Shown: positions 33,809 through 42,549 of the stretch, in pieces
Numbering within the stretch: the first letter of the stretch is position 1
Layout: the number at the start of each line of letters is the position of its first letter
Assembly: GCF_900108095.1 (NCBI RefSeq)
Contig: NZ_FNWL01000005.1
Location: forward strand, 124,001-188,000
Reading direction: 5' to 3'
Length of the DNA stretch: 64,000 bases
DNA from: Natronorubrum sediminis
GTDB taxonomy: Archaea > Halobacteriota > Halobacteria > Halobacteriales > Natrialbaceae
The notes under the pieces: model-generated
What the model was told of the DNA's origin: nothing
Database searches by the model: none
Seen by the model: the letters and a program-made list of their open reading frames with translations, nothing else
Program-made: the position numbers and the translations under genes

Positions 33809-34137
33809 TCGAAGCGATTCGCTTCTGGGCCATCGTCGTCCTCATCGCGTTCGGACTGTTCTTTACGTTCGTCTCCGCGGTGGGGGTGCTTCGACTGCCG
33901 GACATCTACGCACGTGCACACACCGCCTCCCAGACGGACACGCTCGGTGCGGGACTCGCACTGGCGGCCGTTGCGATCGCCCTCGGCTGGGACAGTATGA
34001 CGATCTACGCCGTTTTGTTGCTGTTCTTCGTGTTCATCACGAACCCGACCGCTGCCCACGCGATCGCTCGCTCGGCGGCCGAGACCGGAATCGATCCGTG
34101 GACGACGGACTCCGACGAGGAGGGTGAGTCGAAATGA
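33805..34137 (+). CDS. mrpG: Mrp antiporter subunit G
   Basis: A 110-residue protein with three spans. VGVLRLPDIYARAHTASQTDTLG is the family signature (quoted here in two parts: VGVLRLPDIYARAH and TASQTDTLG). The start is GTG 33805, overlapping the mrpF stop by GTGA; the frame is open upstream, but that part is out of family. The tail is acidic (WTTDSDEEGESK). It is the third gene of the Mrp operon. Confidence 0.93.
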   Translation: MIEAIRFWAIVVLIAFGLFFTFVSAVGVLRLPDIYARAHTASQTDTLGAGLALAAVAIALGWDSMTIYAVLLLFFVFITNPTAAHAIARSAAETGIDPWTTDSDEEGESK

Positions 34138-34682
34138 GCGCCATCGCGTACACGCTGACGGTGTTCATCTTGCTCGCCGCGATTTTCACGGCGCTATTCC
34201 GTGACGTGCTCTCCGCGATCGTCGTCTTCGGCTCCTACAGCCTCGGGATGGCGATCCTCTACACCTATCTGCTCGCACCCGACGTCGCGATGACCGAAGC
34301 CGCGATCGGTGCCGGCGTGACGACCATTCTGCTCCTGTTGACCATCGCGCGCACGACCCGTCCGCCGACGGATCGCGTGTTCGAACGGATCAACGTGGCG
34401 GCCGTCGTCGTCGTCGGCGCGTTCGTCCTCGTCCTTCTGACGTTGCTTCCGGATATGTACGCCGTCGGGACCGCGGACGCACCGATCTGGGGCGAGGGCG
34501 TCCTCGCCGAGACGCCGTCGCTGTACTACCTGCAAGAAACCTACGCCGACACCGGCGCACAAAACGCAGTGAGCGCCGTCTTGGCCTCCTACCGTGGGTT
34601 CGACACCTTCGGTGAGGCCGTCGTCGTCTTCGCGGCCGGATTGGCCGTTCTTCTCGTCTTGAAACGGGAGGTGTTCACATAA
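34134..34682 (+). CDS. Mrp operon DUF4040/MbhB-like membrane subunit
   Basis: A 182-residue protein with four or five spans: TLTVFILLAAIFTALF, SAIVVFGSYSLGMAILYTYLL, APDVAMTEAAIGAGVTTILL and VVVVGAFVLVLLTLLPD. The APDVAMTEAAIGAG motif marks the DUF4040 domain, equivalent to the C-terminal part of bacterial MrpA. In archaea that part is encoded separately. It overlaps mrpG by four bases and mrpB by one. It likely lies at the interface between antiporter-like and MrpB/MrpC subunits. Confidence 0.9.
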   Translation: MSAIAYTLTVFILLAAIFTALFRDVLSAIVVFGSYSLGMAILYTYLLAPDVAMTEAAIGAGVTTILLLLTIARTTRPPTDRVFERINVAAVVVVGAFVLVLLTLLPDMYAVGTADAPIWGEGVLAETPSLYYLQETYADTGAQNAVSAVLASYRGFDTFGEAVVVFAAGLAVLLVLKREVFT

Positions 34683-35188
34683 TGTCGAACGCAGATTCCT
34701 ACGACGATACGTACACCGAGAGCCAGGTGATCATGACCTCGGTCAAGATCATCGCACCGTTTATTCTCACCTACGGGATGTTCATGAGTCTCCACGGTGC
34801 CGACACGCCCGGCGGCAGTTTTCAGGGTGGCGCGATCATCGGCGTCACCGTCCTCATGCTCGCCTTCGCGTTCGGCATCGAACCGACCCGTCGGTGGCTG
34901 AAAAACTCCTTCGTCGTCGGCCTCGTCACCGGTGGCGTCGCCATCTTCATCGGAACCGGGTTCGCCACGATGGCACTCGGCGGAAACTTCCTCGAGTACG
35001 ACGCTATCGCCGACACCTTCGGCATCGCTCACTACTGGGGGATGGAACTGATCGAGGTCGGCGGCGTCGCGTTGATCGTCGCCGGCGTCGTCATCACGCT
35101 CTTTTTCGCCACCGCGGCTGGCTTTACGCCAGACCGCCAGGTTGGCGGAGAGGACTCCCTCGAGTCGGAGGTGAGCGACGATGATTGA
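34682..35188 (+). CDS. mrpB: Mrp antiporter subunit B
   Basis: A 168-residue protein with four spans. The MnhB signature is clear: FILTYGMFMSLHGADTPGGS followed by FQGGAIIGVTVLMLAFAFG. The C-terminal spans are VGGVALIVAGVVITLFFAT with a soluble acidic tail. Start ATG 34682 shares its A with the preceding stop. It is part of the Mrp operon. Confidence 0.94.
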   Translation: MSNADSYDDTYTESQVIMTSVKIIAPFILTYGMFMSLHGADTPGGSFQGGAIIGVTVLMLAFAFGIEPTRRWLKNSFVVGLVTGGVAIFIGTGFATMALGGNFLEYDAIADTFGIAHYWGMELIEVGGVALIVAGVVITLFFATAAGFTPDRQVGGEDSLESEVSDDD

Positions 35189-35564
35189 AGGCGCTGTTGA
35201 CGTGCTCGCGACGCGCTACGCGTACGCGTTGATGTTCGTCGTGATGGGGATCGGGATGTACATGATGATCGCGAACGAGAATCTCGTAAAGAAGCTGATC
35301 GGGGTCAACCTCTTCCAGACCGCGATCTTCCTGTTCTTCGTCGCGGTCGCGTTCGTCGAGGGCGGCTCCTCACCGATCGTCCCTGCGACGGAGAATCCCG
35401 GCGAACTCGCGATGGCGAGTCCGCTCCCCCACGTGATCGTGCTGACGGCGATTGTCGTCGGCATCGCGTTGACTGCCGTGGGACTCGCACTGATCGTCCG
35501 GATTTACGCGGAGTACGGAACGCTCCGCGAGGACACCCTTCGGGAGGTGCGTGCCGATGAGTGA
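35181..35564 (+). CDS. mrpC: Mrp antiporter subunit C (NuoK-like)
   Basis: A 127-residue protein homologous to complex I subunit NuoK. Three spans are seen: YALMFVVMGIGMYMMIANEN, LIGVNLFQTAIFLFFVAVAF and LPHVIVLTAIVVGIALTAVG. NLVKKLIGVNLFQTA and PLPHVIVLTAIVVG are typical MrpC motifs. It overlaps mrpB by 8 bases and the next gene by 8. Confidence 0.94.
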   Translation: MIEGAVDVLATRYAYALMFVVMGIGMYMMIANENLVKKLIGVNLFQTAIFLFFVAVAFVEGGSSPIVPATENPGELAMASPLPHVIVLTAIVVGIALTAVGLALIVRIYAEYGTLREDTLREVRADE

Positions 35565-37128
35565 ACTCGCCGAAATGCTGCCGGCCCTACTGGTCGCCGT
35601 CCCGATCTTGCTCGCGGCCGTACCCATCGTCCTCGGATTGCGATTCGAGCGGACGGGCTGGTCCGTCGCCGCGATTACGACAACCGCCCTGACCGCCGCG
35701 ACCGTCTACCTCGCCACAGCCGTCTACGAGACCGGACGCGTGGTCCACGTGCTCGGCGGCTGGGGTGAAACCGAAAACCGTCCACAGGGTGTCGGAATCG
35801 AACTCGTCGCCGACGAGTTCTCCGTGCTGATCGCCTTACTCGTGACTATCACTGCCGCTGGTGCCCTCGCGTACATGCGTGCCGGTGGCCCGCGCGGGAA
35901 CACGTTCTACGGCGGCTACCTGCTGCTCGTGGGGGGGCTGCTCGGCCTCTCGCTGACCGGCGACGTGTTCAACATGTTCGTCTTCCTCGAGATCGTGGGG
36001 CTGGCGACGTACGCGATGATCGCCGCTGGCGACGGTCCCGAGTCGGCCGTCGCCGCCCTCAAGTACCTCATTCTGGGGACTGTCGGCGCGTCGTTGTACC
36101 TCATCGGCGTCGGATTCCTGTTCATGGCTACCGGAGCGTTGAACATGGAGGTCCTCGGCGAGGCGATCCCACAGATCGCCGAAGAGGGCGGAAGCGACCT
36201 AACGCTCCTGCACGCGGCCTTCGCGTTCATCTTCGTCGGCTTCGCGCTGAAGGTGGCCCAATGGCCCCTGCACACGTGGCAGCCAGACGCCTATCAGCAC
36301 GCCCCTGACGGCGTGACGCCCGTGATCGCGGCGCTCGTCTCGACCGTCTCCGCGTACGCGCTCGGTCGAATCATGTACAACGTCTTCGGCCCCGAGTTCC
36401 TCACGGCCACGCCGTACCTCACCGAAATCGTGGTCGCCGTGGGCGCTGTGAGCGTCGTCGCCGGAAGTACGCTCGCGGTCATCCAGCGCGACGTCAAACG
36501 GATGTTCGCGTACTCCTCGGTCTCGCAGTTCGGCCTCGTCGTCGCCGCCTACGGTCTCGTCACGCAGACGGCGTTCGTCGGCGCGGTGATCCACCTGATC
36601 GGCCACGGCGTCATGAAAGCCGGGCTGTTCATCGCCGCCGGACTCATCGCCATCGGCTACGGCGCTCGCACGGTCGACGAGTACGCCGGCCTGGCGAAGA
36701 GCCGCCCGTTCGCAGCCGGCGCGACGGCCTTACTCTTGATCGCACTGATCGGAATTCCGCCGTCCGCCGGCTTCATCGGCAAGTGGTACATCGCCGTCGG
36801 TGCCGTACAGGCTGAAGCCTGGACCGTCGCCGCCGTGATCTTCCTGAGCACGATGTTCACGCTCGCCTACGCCGCTCGCTTGCTCGAGAAGATGTACTTC
36901 ACGCCGGCGACGCCCGTCGAATCGCCACACCCACCGGGGCCGGTCGCGGCCGACGGTGGCGAACCAGCCGGTCGCGATTCGATCCGTCGGGGCTCCCCCG
37001 AGGCCGTCTCGTTCGGCATGCTCGCCATCCTCGTCACCATCGCACTCTCCGCCGTCGTCATCGGCTTCGCCGGTGGTACGTTCTTCGAGTGGCTCGAGCC
37101 GTTTACCTCGGAGGTGTTTACTGAATGA
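35557..37128 (+). CDS. mrpD: Mrp antiporter subunit D (NuoL/M/N-like), first of three
   Basis: A 523-residue protein with about 14 spans, related to the proton-pumping subunits of complex I. Landmarks are FNMFVFLEIVGLATYAMIA with the key Glu, ALKYLILGTVGASLYLIG, FALKVAQWPLHTWQPDAYQHAP with the conserved Lys, IQRDVKRMFAYSSVSQFGL and GIPPSAGFIGKWYIA. It should conduct H+ in exchange with Na+. ATG 35557 was chosen over GTG 35551. It overlaps the following gene by 4 bases. Confidence 0.95.
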   Translation: MSELAEMLPALLVAVPILLAAVPIVLGLRFERTGWSVAAITTTALTAATVYLATAVYETGRVVHVLGGWGETENRPQGVGIELVADEFSVLIALLVTITAAGALAYMRAGGPRGNTFYGGYLLLVGGLLGLSLTGDVFNMFVFLEIVGLATYAMIAAGDGPESAVAALKYLILGTVGASLYLIGVGFLFMATGALNMEVLGEAIPQIAEEGGSDLTLLHAAFAFIFVGFALKVAQWPLHTWQPDAYQHAPDGVTPVIAALVSTVSAYALGRIMYNVFGPEFLTATPYLTEIVVAVGAVSVVAGSTLAVIQRDVKRMFAYSSVSQFGLVVAAYGLVTQTAFVGAVIHLIGHGVMKAGLFIAAGLIAIGYGARTVDEYAGLAKSRPFAAGATALLLIALIGIPPSAGFIGKWYIAVGAVQAEAWTVAAVIFLSTMFTLAYAARLLEKMYFTPATPVESPHPPGPVAADGGEPAGRDSIRRGSPEAVSFGMLAILVTIALSAVVIGFAGGTFFEWLEPFTSEVFTE

Positions 37129-39119
37129 CTGAAGTTGCCGATCCACGTCCGTTAGCCGCCATACTCGTTTCGGCGGTCGCGATGTGTCTGATCATCGCGT
37201 CGTATCGCTATCCGAACGTCCGCGAGGGCTGGTCCGTCGTCGCCGCGGTGGCGAAGTTCGGGATCGTCGCGAGTATGATCCCCGGTGTGATGGACGGCAC
37301 CGTCTACGAGTGGAGTCTCGCGGACTCTCTCGGCGTCGAGTTCCTCGCCGGAATCGACTTCGTCCTGCGAGCCGACCCGCTCGGCTTGCTGTTTGCCCTG
37401 CTCGCGAGTTTCCTCTGGATCTTCACGTCCTTCTACGCCGCGGGCTACATGCGCGGACTCGACGAACACGCACAGACGCGGTTCTTCGCGTCCTTCGCGG
37501 CCAGTCTCTCGACCGCACTGGGGATCGCGTTCGCCGGGAACCTGGTGACGATCTTCATCTTCTACGAACTGCTGAGTCTCGTCACCTACCCGCTGGTCGC
37601 CCACAACGAGGACGACGAAGCCCGAATCGCGGGCCGCAAGTACCTCGCGTACACGTTCTTCGGTGGCGGGGTCTTCTTGCTCGCCGGGACGGTCCTCACC
37701 TACTGGCTGACCGGACTGGTCGGCGATCCGACCACCGCGTTCGAAACGGGCGGCATCGGCGCGCTCGCCGAGGCCGCACAGGTCGAACCGGTGTTCGCAC
37801 AGGCTGCCTTCTTCCTGCTGATCGCCGGCTTCGGCGTCAAGGCGGCCGTCATGCCACTTCACTCGTGGCTCGCCGACGCGATGGTCGCGCCGACGCCCGT
37901 CTCCGGACTGCTCCACGCCGTGGCAGTCGTCAAATCCGGTGCCTTCGGCGTCGCTCGAGTCATCCTCGAGGTGTTCGGTCCCGGTCTGATCCACGATCTG
38001 CCGTTGAATGTGCCCGGAATCGGCGAGGTGGGGCTGAACGTTCCCGTCGCGATTCTCGCGGCGTTCACGCTGACGGCGGCGAGTATCATCGCGCTACGAA
38101 AGGACCACCTCAAACGCCGACTGGCGTTCTCGACGACGGCCCAGCTTTCCTACATCGTGTTAGGGCTCTCGATGCTCCATCCCTTCGCGATTCTCGGGGC
38201 GCTGTTTCACATCCCCGCCCACGCGTTCGGGAAGCTCACCCTGTTCTTCTGTGCGGGGGCGGTCCACGTCGAGACCCACACCGACTACGTCAGCGAGATG
38301 GCCGGTATCGGCAAGCGGATGCCGCTGACGATGTCCGCCTTCGCCGTCGGTGCGGCCGGCATGGCCGGGATTCCGCTCATCGCCGGCTTCGTCAGTAAGT
38401 TCTACATGCTGATCGGCTCCGGTTCCGTCGGTGGCGGCTACTGGATTTTCGCGACGGCGCTGATCGTCTCTGGCGTCCTCAACATCGCCTACCTCTGGCC
38501 CGTGGTCTACACGGCCTTTTTCGAGAGCGAGGACCGCCACGACGCGAAACCACTCCTCGAGTTCCCGCCAGGTGGCAAACGAGAGTCCTACTTCGGTGAC
38601 GAGGAACTTCGAGCCGACGGTGGTGAGCCAGAGGACGACCAGCCCGAAAGCGGCCAGCCCCAGCCGACCGACGACGAAGGCGAGGCCAAGGGGGCCGGCA
38701 CGCCGACGGAGGCTGAGGAGGCGACTGCAGACGACGAACCTGAGTACGCCGTCGACAAGTACCCGAGCGACCACACCATCCCGGAGGAGACAGAGCCAGC
38801 TGACGATGACATCGACGACGGACACACTGATGATCACGACGACCACGCCGACGAGCACCACGACCACGGCGATCACCACCACGGCGGCCCGCCGGCCGGC
38901 GGCTGGGAACGTCACTCGCCGTTCAGCGAGAGCACGTGGCTCATGATCGTCCCGATCAGCATCATCGCGACCGGTGCGATCACGCTCGGCGTGATCCCCG
39001 ATTACGCCATCTTCCTCGAGCTCGCGATGTACATCGTCGAGGGCGTCTTCGGCGTCGAGTCCTTCGGTGAACTACACGACCTCTCTCTCGAGGAGGCCAT
39101 GGAGGTGATGGACGAATGA
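37125..39119 (+). CDS. Mrp antiporter subunit D-like protein, second, with His/Asp-rich loop
   Basis: A 664-residue NuoL/M/N-like protein. It has FIFYELLSLVTYPLVAHNED with the key Glu, GVKAAVMPLHSWLADAMVAP with its Lys, LRKDHLKRRLAFSTTAQLSY and GIPLIAGFVSKFYM. Between the last two membrane regions, about residues 470-600, is a hydrophilic insert with acidic stretches. It ends in a His run, DDHADEHHDHGDHHHGG, unusual for this family and possibly metal-binding. The tail returns to membrane (WLMIVPISIIATGAITLGV). It overlaps both flanking genes by 4 bases. Confidence 0.92.
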   Translation: MTEVADPRPLAAILVSAVAMCLIIASYRYPNVREGWSVVAAVAKFGIVASMIPGVMDGTVYEWSLADSLGVEFLAGIDFVLRADPLGLLFALLASFLWIFTSFYAAGYMRGLDEHAQTRFFASFAASLSTALGIAFAGNLVTIFIFYELLSLVTYPLVAHNEDDEARIAGRKYLAYTFFGGGVFLLAGTVLTYWLTGLVGDPTTAFETGGIGALAEAAQVEPVFAQAAFFLLIAGFGVKAAVMPLHSWLADAMVAPTPVSGLLHAVAVVKSGAFGVARVILEVFGPGLIHDLPLNVPGIGEVGLNVPVAILAAFTLTAASIIALRKDHLKRRLAFSTTAQLSYIVLGLSMLHPFAILGALFHIPAHAFGKLTLFFCAGAVHVETHTDYVSEMAGIGKRMPLTMSAFAVGAAGMAGIPLIAGFVSKFYMLIGSGSVGGGYWIFATALIVSGVLNIAYLWPVVYTAFFESEDRHDAKPLLEFPPGGKRESYFGDEELRADGGEPEDDQPESGQPQPTDDEGEAKGAGTPTEAEEATADDEPEYAVDKYPSDHTIPEETEPADDDIDDGHTDDHDDHADEHHDHGDHHHGGPPAGGWERHSPFSESTWLMIVPISIIATGAITLGVIPDYAIFLELAMYIVEGVFGVESFGELHDLSLEEAMEVMDE

Positions 39120-40972
39120 TCGAAGCGGACCTCCTGACGATAGCGTACCCGCCGCTGCTGGTCTTCGTCGCAGCGCTGCTCGTCCTCGTCTTACCGCGCA
39201 CCCTCGGCTTCGCCGTCGGCGCGCTCAGTCTCGCAGCCGTCGTCGCCGTCGCTGCGTTCGCCCCCGAGGGTGCCCACCTCACCGGCACGTTCCTCGGATT
39301 CAGCGACGTCAGGCCGTTCTACATCGACGAGTTCACCCGAATGATGGGGATCGCCCTCGGCTTCCTCGGCACCTTCGCCGTGATCTACGCCTACTCGAGT
39401 GAGGCCTCGAAGACGATGGCCGCATTCGCCCTCGCGTACGTCGCGTCGGCGATCGGTGCCGCGTTCGCGGGCGACTGGCTCGTGCTCGTCTTCATGTGGG
39501 AGATCATGGCCATCACGAGCACGCTGCTCGTCTGGCACTACGGCGGCGACGCCGTCCGGGCGGGGTATCGCTACGCCATCGCACACGGTATCGGTGGCAG
39601 CCTCGTCCTCTTCGCGGTGATCGCCCACTACGCGCAGGTCGGGACGTTCGTCTACGGCGAGGGCGTCGACTATCCGAACGCGCTGCTCGCTGGCGGATTC
39701 GCGGAGGGGCTGCCGATGTTGCTCGCGATTCTCGGTATCGGCGTCAACGTCGCGTTCGTCGGCTTCCACACCTGGCTGCCCGACACCTACCCGCGACCCC
39801 ACTTCGCGGCCTCGGTGTTCCTCGCAGCGTTCACGACGAAGACGAGCGCGTACATTCTCCTGCGAGCAGTGCCAGAGGGCAACATCTACCTCGCGTACAT
39901 GGGCGGTCTGATGGCCGTCTACGGCGTCGTCTTCGCGCTGCTCCAACACGATATGCGCGCGCTGTTGTCCTATCACATCCAGGCCCAGCTGGGCTACATG
40001 GTCGCCGGGATCGGTATCGGGACGACGATCGGTGCCGCCGGCGCGATGGGACACCTGTTCAACAACGTTCTCTACAAGAGCCTGCTGTTCATGGCCGTCG
40101 GGGTCGTCATCTACCGCACTCGAGAGAACGACCTCTACAAGCTCGGCGGACTCTGGCGCGAGATGCCCCTGACCGCCATCGCCTTCTTCATCGGCGCGCT
40201 CTCGATTACCGCCGTTCCCGGATTCAGTGGCTTCATCAGCAAGGGGATGGTGCTCGACGCCGCCGATCCGAGCTACTACGGCGGCTCGGAGTACCAGGCG
40301 CTGTACTGGTTGCTCTTCATCGGTGCGATCGGGACCTTCCTCTCGTTCATTAAGCTCGGCTTCTACGTCTTCTTCCACGGCGAGAGCGACCGATCGGTTC
40401 GAGACTCCAAGCCCGGTCAGACGATGGCGATGCTCTCCGTCGGTGGGGCCTGTGTCGTCCTCGGACTACCTGCGATCGGATGGCCCGTCTTCACGGACCT
40501 GCTGCCACTGATCGACGGCACCGAGTTCCTCGGTCCCGGCGGCGACGAACACACGCTCACGCCATACAGCACCGGCCACCTGCTCGATGCGCTCATCCTC
40601 ATCACGGTGTCCGCAGTCGGCTTCAAACTCATCCGCAAGCCGCTCTCGAAGATGGACTACTCCGACCCGGCACTCGTGGTCAACCCGGCGTCCTACCACA
40701 TCGGCCGCGGATCGATGCGCGCCGTCACCGCGACGTACGCAGCCGTCGACAACGCCGTCGTCGGTCTCGTCAAACGCAGCTACTGGGTCGGCAATAATCC
40801 CGTACTGGCGGTCGATGCCGCGGCTCGGCGAGTACCAGTTCTCGAGGTCGAAGAACAACGACCCGCCGACGGTGGCCGCCCGTCGACGATCCACCTGCGC
40901 ACGAGCATCGGGACGACCGTGCTCTTGCTCACGATCGTGCTAACGGTTATCGTCTGGTTGCTCATCAGCTGA
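39116..40972 (+). CDS. Mrp antiporter subunit D-like protein, third
   Basis: A 618-residue NuoL/M/N-like protein closing the operon. Landmarks are VLVFMWEIMAITSTLLVWH with the key Glu, VNVAFVGFHTWLPDTYPRPH, TTKTSAYILLRA, LQHDMRALLSYHIQAQLGYM and AVPGFSGFISKGMVLDA. The C-terminus carries an extra soluble part with PADGGRPSTIHLRTS and a last span VLLLTIVLTVIVWLLIS. Three such subunits in tandem are normal for haloarchaeal Mrp. After its stop, 152 bases separate it from the convergent recombinase-like gene. Confidence 0.93.
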   Translation: MIEADLLTIAYPPLLVFVAALLVLVLPRTLGFAVGALSLAAVVAVAAFAPEGAHLTGTFLGFSDVRPFYIDEFTRMMGIALGFLGTFAVIYAYSSEASKTMAAFALAYVASAIGAAFAGDWLVLVFMWEIMAITSTLLVWHYGGDAVRAGYRYAIAHGIGGSLVLFAVIAHYAQVGTFVYGEGVDYPNALLAGGFAEGLPMLLAILGIGVNVAFVGFHTWLPDTYPRPHFAASVFLAAFTTKTSAYILLRAVPEGNIYLAYMGGLMAVYGVVFALLQHDMRALLSYHIQAQLGYMVAGIGIGTTIGAAGAMGHLFNNVLYKSLLFMAVGVVIYRTRENDLYKLGGLWREMPLTAIAFFIGALSITAVPGFSGFISKGMVLDAADPSYYGGSEYQALYWLLFIGAIGTFLSFIKLGFYVFFHGESDRSVRDSKPGQTMAMLSVGGACVVLGLPAIGWPVFTDLLPLIDGTEFLGPGGDEHTLTPYSTGHLLDALILITVSAVGFKLIRKPLSKMDYSDPALVVNPASYHIGRGSMRAVTATYAAVDNAVVGLVKRSYWVGNNPVLAVDAAARRVPVLEVEEQRPADGGRPSTIHLRTSIGTTVLLLTIVLTVIVWLLIS

Positions 40973-41124
40973 GACGCGTTTTTTCTCTTCGTGGCGAGAA
41001 CCGTCCTCCGGACACCCTGTGGACTGTTGGTACCGGGTAGTGAATCCGAGCACTGCGTCGTGACGTTTTCCGCTCTCGCCGGTCACTCGTCGAAAAGAGA
41101 AACGGGAGTGACGGCAGTACCCAA

Positions 41125-42255
41125 TTAGTCGTCTCGCTCGCTCGAGTCCACGTCGATGACCGGCTGGGACTCGGGAACGGCGATCGTCCGTTCGAAGATG
41201 GACGCGCGTAACGTGGACTTCGTCGTCGACGCCTCGCGTCTGAACTGGCTGTCGGTGTCGTCGACGTTGCCACGCACGCCTCGAGGCGTGAGGTACTCGC
41301 CGTCGACGTCGACGTTCGCTTCCGCACAGAGGCGTTTGAGGACCGAACGCGCACCTTCGGTCGTGATCGCCGGCGGCGCGATGTCGCGTTCGCGGGCGAG
41401 TTCGACCGACGTCGCGTCCGCGAACATCGCGTCGATCTCTTCGTCCGTGTGGCCACGCTCGGCGAGCGTCGTTCGCACTTGCGCGGCGATCGACGGCGCG
41501 TGACGAGTCGGAAACAACGGCCACTCGTTCGACGGCGGATCGAGCACGACGCGGTAGCGCCGCAGCGGCGTTCGGGCCGGGGCCGGAAGCGGCACCTCCT
41601 CGAGTCGCTGGGATTTTCCGAGGACCCGAATCGTTCCCGTGTAGAAGTCGACGTCGTCCCAGGTCGCCCCGCTGCGTCGCTCGTCGTCGGGAACGCGAAA
41701 TAGTTCTGAGCCCCGGACGTCTGAGTGCGCCAGCAATGCGACGATCGCGTACTCTCGGAGACGATTGCGTCGTTCAGCGTCGCTGGATTCCGTGCTGGTC
41801 GCCTCGAGTGCGCGCTCGCGGATGGTCGTCACGAGTCGCCGTCGCTGCGTCGGCGACCAAAATTCGGAGTTCGCCGTCGACTCAGCGGTGGGGAGTGCGG
41901 ATTCTGCTCGCTCGCTGGCGGCTGGATTTGCCTCGATGATCCCCCCACGGACACACCACGAACAGAACGCGCGGACGACGGCGTAGTACGTACTCGCCGT
42001 CGAAGCCGTGTACTCGCCACGATCAGTACGTGTGCGAAGCTCTGTCGCGTACGCCCGGAGAGCCGTTTCGTCCAGCGTCGCAAACGTCGTGACGTCGTGG
42101 GTGTGCTCGAGCCATTCGGCCCAGCGGCGAAGTATCGACTCCGCGTTCGACGCGTACGTTCCCGCACCGGGGCCGTCGGGGTCGCCGACGGCTTTTCGCT
42201 GGAGATAGGCGTCGACTGCGTCGGCGATCGTGACGCGGTTCCCGTCCGTGCTCAT
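41125..42255 (-). CDS. Tyrosine-recombinase-like protein lacking catalytic residues
   Basis: A 376-residue relative of phage-type integrases. The N-terminal SAM-like DNA-binding domain spans about 1-125 (SNAESILRRWAEWLEHTH, YYAVVRAFCSWCVRGGIIEANP). In the catalytic domain Arg181 (DVRGSELF) and Lys214 (VLGKSQ) are kept, as is Arg328. The His of HxxR is Arg325, the second His is Ala351, and the nucleophile Tyr position is Pro361 when aligned with the intact copy at 48082. The protein is therefore unlikely to cut DNA. The N-terminal frame and composition are normal, so it may act as a DNA-binding protein or be decaying. Confidence 0.82.
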   Translation of the reverse strand: MSTDGNRVTIADAVDAYLQRKAVGDPDGPGAGTYASNAESILRRWAEWLEHTHDVTTFATLDETALRAYATELRTRTDRGEYTASTASTYYAVVRAFCSWCVRGGIIEANPAASERAESALPTAESTANSEFWSPTQRRRLVTTIRERALEATSTESSDAERRNRLREYAIVALLAHSDVRGSELFRVPDDERRSGATWDDVDFYTGTIRVLGKSQRLEEVPLPAPARTPLRRYRVVLDPPSNEWPLFPTRHAPSIAAQVRTTLAERGHTDEEIDAMFADATSVELARERDIAPPAITTEGARSVLKRLCAEANVDVDGEYLTPRGVRGNVDDTDSQFRREASTTKSTLRASIFERTIAVPESQPVIDVDSSERDD

Positions 42256-42549
42256 CCCTCGATCACTCCATCCGCTTGGTGGTGTAGAGCGAATTCATAT
42301 TGGCGTCCCTCCGCCGGTTCCCGTCGTTCGCGGCTCTCGTGACGAATTCGTTCGACAGTCGTCTCGATACCGCGGTTCATCTACGTGTACGCTACTCCTC
42401 CACAACCCTAAATCTGTGTTTCGATCTCGAGCCTGCGGAAAGAAACGTGTAACTCACGGTAGGATACGCGAAACGGTTCGACGACTGGACTGTCATGGGT
42501 CTGTCACTGTCGGTAAAGGCCCAAGGCGACCGTCGTCGAATCTCGGTCC

